From NCBI GenBank assembly GCA_022562275.1, contig JADFPP010000019.1, forward strand, positions 1 through 47,769: 47,769 bases of DNA, given 5' to 3'. Source of the DNA: Bacteroidota bacterium. Lineage in GTDB: Bacteria > Bacteroidota > Ignavibacteria > Ignavibacteriales > Ignavibacteriaceae. Positions 44,974 through 47,769 of this stretch are shown in pieces. Within the stretch, counting starts at the first letter, position 1; each line of letters starts with the position of its first letter. The translations under genes were made by a program, and so were the position numbers. The notes beneath the pieces are model-generated. The model was given only the letters and a program-made list of their open reading frames with translations, was not told where the DNA came from and did no database searches.

Positions 44974-45474
44974 ATGGAAAAGCTTTGGTCGCCATGGCGT
45001 TCAAAATATATCGAATCATTTAGTAAAGATAGTTCCTCTGAAGAATGTATTTTTTGTGTTGCAGCAAATCAAAAAATTGAAGATCCGGAGAATCTTTTAG
45101 TGCATAAAAGTGAACTTACCTTTTGTTTGTTAAATCTTTATCCTTATAATAACGGTCACTTAATGATTGTTCCTTACAGACATTTCAGTGACTTTAGTGA
45201 ACTAACAAATGATGAGTCATCTGAAACTATGTACGAATTACAACTTGCCCGGCGTGCACTGATTGATGTATCAAAACCACATGGTTTTAACATTGGAGCA
45301 AATCTTGGTAGGGTAAGTGGAGCAGGAATAGACGAGCACATTCATTTTCATATTGTACCACGTTGGAATGGCGATACCAATTTTATGCCTGTTTTGGGGG
45401 ATGTAAAGGTTATCTCTCAGGAATTAAAAGAGACGAAAGAAAAGCTTATAGAAGCATATAAAAAACTAAAATAG
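44974..45474 (+). CDS. HIT family hydrolase (AP4A phosphorylase/hydrolase-like)
   Basis: 166 residues from the ATG at 44974; an upstream TTG at 44968 would add two residues. MEKLWSPWRSKYIESF is the classical opening of the HIT group that acts on dinucleoside polyphosphates, ECIFCVAA could bind zinc, and the catalytic triad is DEHIHFHIVPRW (H-x-H-x-H). LLNLYPYNNGHLMIVPYRH is the substrate region. It is probably a cytoplasmic nucleotide hydrolase or transferase. Confidence 0.9.
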   Translation: MEKLWSPWRSKYIESFSKDSSSEECIFCVAANQKIEDPENLLVHKSELTFCLLNLYPYNNGHLMIVPYRHFSDFSELTNDESSETMYELQLARRALIDVSKPHGFNIGANLGRVSGAGIDEHIHFHIVPRWNGDTNFMPVLGDVKVISQELKETKEKLIEAYKKLK

Positions 45475-45543
45475 TAATAAGAGATATAACCTATACAATC
45501 AGCCTCTAAAATCTTCAGTCATCATAATTTTGGATTCTCGCAT

Positions 45544-46089
45544 ATGTACTACTTAAAAAAACTGAAATCATTTCTGCAATTATCAATTTTATTTTTTCTA
45601 ATATTTTCTTGTACTAAAAATGAAATTCCGCCAGCAACTCTGGAAATGCGGGATTCATTAATATATAAAATAGGTAGTGATTTACCTTTTACAGGGAAAG
45701 AGAAGGCAGTAGTTGAAGGCAAAATTATTGAATATGATGTTGTTGAAGGTATGAGACACGGTGATTTTCGCTTTTACTATGAAAATGGTAATCTGGAAGT
45801 ACAAGGGCAAATGGATCATAATGAAAATATTGGGAAATGGCACTATTATTTTATGACCGGTGAATTAGAGTCGGAAGGACATTTTGTTGATAATAAACCT
45901 GAAGGAAAGTGGACCTGGTATTTTCCATCCGGTAAAATAATGGAAGAAGGAATTTTTATTAATGGTAAAAGAATTGGTCTGTGGAAGCAGTTTGATGAGC
46001 AAGGAAATCTTACTATAGAAAAAGAATTTCTTTTGGATGATTCAATCACTACAGAAGAAAATTACCTGGATAAATTTAGAAATAATTAA
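45544..46089 (+). CDS. MORN-repeat (YwqK-like) lipoprotein
   Basis: 181 residues. A lipoprotein signal ends LIFSC (Cys23). From about residue 65 there are four or five MORN-type variant repeats (RHGDFRFYYENGNLEVQGQM, IGKWHYYFMTGELESEGHF, EGKWTWYFPSGKIMEEGIF, IGLWKQFDEQGNL). Databases often label such proteins YwqK antitoxins, but the repeats alone do not show that and no toxin is adjacent. It is most likely an envelope repeat protein. The DUF72 gene follows 8 bp later. Confidence 0.8.
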   Translation: MYYLKKLKSFLQLSILFFLIFSCTKNEIPPATLEMRDSLIYKIGSDLPFTGKEKAVVEGKIIEYDVVEGMRHGDFRFYYENGNLEVQGQMDHNENIGKWHYYFMTGELESEGHFVDNKPEGKWTWYFPSGKIMEEGIFINGKRIGLWKQFDEQGNLTIEKEFLLDDSITTEENYLDKFRNN

Positions 46090-46097
46090 AATTATAA

Positions 46098-46952
46098 ATG
46101 ATTAGGTTTGGTACCTGCAGTTGGAAATATGATTCCTGGAGAGGAATATTATATTCTGATGAAGTAAATATTAATTATCTTAAAGAATATTCGTCACATT
46201 ATTCAACTGTCGAAATTGATCAATGGTTCTGGTCTCTCTACGCTCCGGATAAAGTTGTACTTCCAAATACAAAAACAGTTGAAGTTTATAAAAGATCTGT
46301 ACCTGAAGATTTCCTTTTTACAATTAAAGTACCTAATTCAATTACTCTAACTCACTTTTACAATCGAGATAAAAATGAGCCCCTGATAGTTAATCCATAT
46401 TTCCTTTCAATAAATATTTTTGAGGAATTTTTAGAAACATTAAATCCTATTAAAGAAAATATCGGGTGTTTAATATTACAGTTTGAATATCTGAACAAAC
46501 AAAAAATGAATTCGTTCTCAGCTTTTCAGGAAAAAATTTATGAGTTTCACTCAAGTCTTCCCAACGATATTCCTCCCATTGGAATAGAAATTCGTAACCC
46601 TAATTACTTAAAAGAACAATATTTTGAATTGCTGCAAGAATTAAAAATTATCAACGTTTTTCTCGAAGGATATTACATGCCTCCTGCTGCCGGAGTTTAT
46701 GACCAATTTAAAAATTATATACAAGATGTGTCTATCATTCGATTACATGGACCCGATAGAAAAGAAATTGAGAAAATCGCTAAGGATCATTGGAATAAGA
46801 TTTATATAGATAGAGAGAAAGAAATAAATTTGATTGCTGATATGATTAATGATTTAAATAATAAGAAAGTTGATTTATTTGTAAATGTTAACAATCATTT
46901 TGAGGGATCAGCGCCACTTACGATTAAGAGAATTAGAAATGCATTAGAATAA
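46098..46952 (+). CDS. DUF72 family protein
   Basis: 284 residues matching DUF72, a TIM-barrel family of unknown activity. The start is IRFGTCSWKYDSWRGILYS, followed by EYSSHYSTVEIDQWFWSLY, FLFTIKVPNSIT and a late RLHGPDR motif. The conserved Trp and Glu positions of the N-terminal motifs are present and the length is standard. It is 8 bp after the MORN lipoprotein on the same strand. Confidence 0.88.
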   Translation: MIRFGTCSWKYDSWRGILYSDEVNINYLKEYSSHYSTVEIDQWFWSLYAPDKVVLPNTKTVEVYKRSVPEDFLFTIKVPNSITLTHFYNRDKNEPLIVNPYFLSINIFEEFLETLNPIKENIGCLILQFEYLNKQKMNSFSAFQEKIYEFHSSLPNDIPPIGIEIRNPNYLKEQYFELLQELKIINVFLEGYYMPPAAGVYDQFKNYIQDVSIIRLHGPDRKEIEKIAKDHWNKIYIDREKEINLIADMINDLNNKKVDLFVNVNNHFEGSAPLTIKRIRNALE

Positions 46953-47132
46953 AGAGTGATGAGGATGTTTTAAATAACAAATTACAATTTCTAAATAACA
47001 AATAAATAACAATAATTAATTTTTCAAATTCCAAACTTTATTTTTTATAATTGCGTGTTTTCTGAATTGATTATTGGTGCTTGTAAATTATTTGAGATTT
47101 AGTATCAGGCTCTTATAGTTTACAAAAGGTCG

Positions 47133-47163
47133 TTGATTTACGGGATAAAACCTATTAAATTTG
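47133..47163 (+). promoter_or_regulatory. Bacteroidota-type promoter for the tRNA(CAT) region
   Basis: TTG (47133-47135), 20 bases, then TAAATTTG (47156-47163), a perfect TAnnTTTG. The predicted start at about 47170 is just upstream of the interrupted tRNA copy, so both tRNA copies could share this transcript. Confidence 0.45.
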
Positions 47164-47175
47164 TAACCTAAATTC

Positions 47176-47276
47176 GGGCCCATAGCTCAGTTGCCTGTCC
47201 GGCGTATCCCGGTAGCGGCAGTAAAGTCTTTCGGGAGAAGACGGAGTTAGAGCAGCTGATCCATAATCAGAGGGTC
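47176..47276 (+). pseudogene. interrupted, 3'-truncated tRNA(CAT) copy
   Basis: The first 18 bases (47176-47193) equal the intact tRNA at 47298. A 53-nt insert follows (47194-47246), then 30 bases resuming the D-arm, anticodon arm (CCATAAT) and variable loop to GGGTC (47276). No T-arm or 3' acceptor follows. The insert is GC-rich and folds by eye (GTCTT/AAGAC and TCCCG/CGGGA arms). Some bases of the anticodon stem have changed. Confidence 0.7.
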
Positions 47277-47297
47277 TAAGGAAATATTAAAAAATCA

Positions 47298-47371
47298 GGG
47301 CCCATAGCTCAGTTGGTTAGAGCATCTGACTCATAATCAGAGGGTCGGTGGTTCGAGTCCATCTGGGCCCA
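47298..47371 (+). tRNA. tRNA with CAT anticodon (elongator Met or Ile2)
   Basis: A 74-nt cloverleaf: acceptor GGGCCCA/TGGGCCC (perfect), D-arm GCTCAGTTGGTTAGAGC, anticodon stem TCTGA/TCAGA with loop CTCATAA (anticodon CAT), and T-loop TTCGAGT. The anticodon alone fits elongator Met or the lysidine-modified Ile2; it is not the initiator type. After the discriminator A come CC and then G, so no full CCA. Confidence 0.95.
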
Positions 47372-47374
47372 CCG

Positions 47375-47409
47375 AAAAACCCTTGAAACAATACGTTTTG
47401 AGGGTTTTT
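47375..47409 (+). terminator. Rho-independent terminator of tRNA(CAT)
   Basis: CCCTTGAAAC-AATAC-GTTTTGAGGG forms a ten-pair stem flanked by A-run and T-run, so it could work in both directions. Confidence 0.8.
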
Positions 47410-47442
47410 GTTTTTTAAAGCCAAATGGAATCCCACTGATTA

Positions 47443-47473
47443 AGTAGGGAGTGAGTAGGGACTTTAGTAGGGA
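47443..47473. repeat. three AGTAGGGA direct repeats next to tRNA(CAT)
   Basis: AGTAGGGA occurs at 47443-47450, 47454-47461 and 47466-47473, at 11 and 12-bp spacing. Short phased direct repeats beside a tRNA 3' end resemble integrase arm-type sites, but no integrase is in the window. Confidence 0.4.
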
Positions 47474-47543
47474 CTTTTTCTCTACCTGATGTTTTTTAGT
47501 TGATTGATATAATTGATTAGTAAACATTGCAAACAAAGATATA

Positions 47544-47750
47544 TTATTTAAATAATTTATCCAATCCTCTCGGATCGAACTGTTCAAAAATCTTATCGCA
47601 GATTTTACATTTCTTTTTTCTTCCGATCACAATATTGTAAGATGAATTGACTGAATGAGTTTGCTCAATAACTATGAGATGGATTTTGCAATCGTGCGAG
47701 GGAATAATTTCCATCCAATCGAAATTGAGGTTTGTTTCTGATTTATTCAT
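47544..47750 (-). CDS. hypothetical small protein with CxxC
   Basis: 68 residues, family not recognised. The sequence has one CKICDKIFE motif, which could bind a metal with other ligands, preceded by basic GRKKK. There is no signal peptide. An ATG at 47750 opens the frame, with AAAGG upstream (on the reverse strand). It is the last gene in the window and lies beyond the tRNA and direct repeats, so it may belong to an adjoining island. Confidence 0.45.
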   Translation of the reverse strand: MNKSETNLNFDWMEIIPSHDCKIHLIVIEQTHSVNSSYNIVIGRKKKCKICDKIFEQFDPRGLDKLFK

Positions 47751-47769
47751 TTCTGAATCCTTTCTATTT

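Noticed and set aside
45544-46089. Toxin-antitoxin role for the MORN/YwqK-like lipoprotein
   Set aside because: The YwqK antitoxin label is inherited from databases; it has a lipoprotein signal and no adjacent toxin.
47309-47587. Reverse-strand ORF of 92 codons ending in MDSNHRPSDYESDALTN
   Set aside because: Its start and end cover the terminator and the tRNA(CAT) in antisense. The SNHRPSDYESDAL text is the well-known spurious translation of a tRNA complement, so it is not a gene.

Overview
The window is a low-GC bacterial chromosome segment, most likely from the Ignavibacteria (Bacteroidota/Chlorobi group). Several independent signs agree. A secreted repeat protein ends in a type IX secretion (T9SS) sorting domain of the NYPNPFNP type. 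A PorV/PorQ-like barrel and a PorD-like (DUF4835) lipoprotein-sized protein are present. There are ceramide-synthesis genes, and some promoters look like TAnnTTTG. Nothing in the window fixes the genus.

Layout. 1-2.4 kb: a ZnuD-like TonB-dependent receptor (cut by the window edge) behind a small DUF2946-like membrane protein. 2.6-9.5 kb: housekeeping genes on the + strand (glutaryl-CoA dehydrogenase, guaB, a GT4 glycosyltransferase, purD, and a DnaE2-like polymerase that stops right after its palm residues). 9.5-11.4 kb: a graveyard of Rhs fragments, a frameshifted VapB-like antitoxin and a hicB-hicA pair whose hicA carries an early nonsense codon. 11.4-12.5 kb: a rhodanese/MauE-type redox pair. 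12.5-13.7 kb: tRNA-Leu, a GIY-YIG ORF bounded by direct repeats of the tRNA start, then a long structured leader before two unrecognised small proteins. 13.7-17.1 kb: glnS and gltX separated by a MITE-like element that supplies the gltX stop codon. 17.2-22.8 kb: a hybrid histidine kinase with three receivers, a helix-hairpin-helix/outer-membrane protein and a PorV-like barrel. 23.5-28.1 kb: a fifteen-repeat T9SS-secreted protein broken by one frameshift. 28.4 kb: porD-like gene. 29.4-32.9 kb: a three-gene ceramide cluster (GNAT-type acyltransferase, serine palmitoyltransferase, divergent SDR reductase). 33.0-34.05 kb: an IS200-type transposase with palindromic end units, two of them in tandem. 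34.1-35.7 kb: a c-type cytochrome lipoprotein, a half tRNA-Ala copy, an unknown lipoprotein and intact tRNA-Ala. 35.8-47 kb: MATE transporter, secreted protein, SpoIID-like protein, Maf, flippase-like protein, icd, YtxH and DUF948 proteins, an EF-G-like GTPase, a HIT protein, a MORN lipoprotein and a DUF72 protein. 47.1-47.75 kb: a tRNA(CAT) copy interrupted in the D-loop, then an intact tRNA(CAT) with a terminator and short direct repeats that resemble an integrase attachment region.

Functional links. The T9SS cargo, PorV-like and PorD-like genes lie within about 7 kb, consistent with outer-membrane export and anchoring. The Spt/GNAT/SDR trio matches the three core steps of bacterial ceramide synthesis. 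guaB and purD are both purine genes in one + strand run. A recurring theme is small mobile DNA at tRNA genes: four tRNA-derived partial copies or direct repeats occur at the three tRNA loci.

The best candidates for something undescribed are the structured, apparently switch-like leader with its two small ORFs (12.99-13.72 kb), the GIY-YIG cassette bounded by tRNA-Leu repeats, and the tRNA with a 53-nt D-loop insert. All are read by eye from the sequence; no folding, search or alignment program was run.
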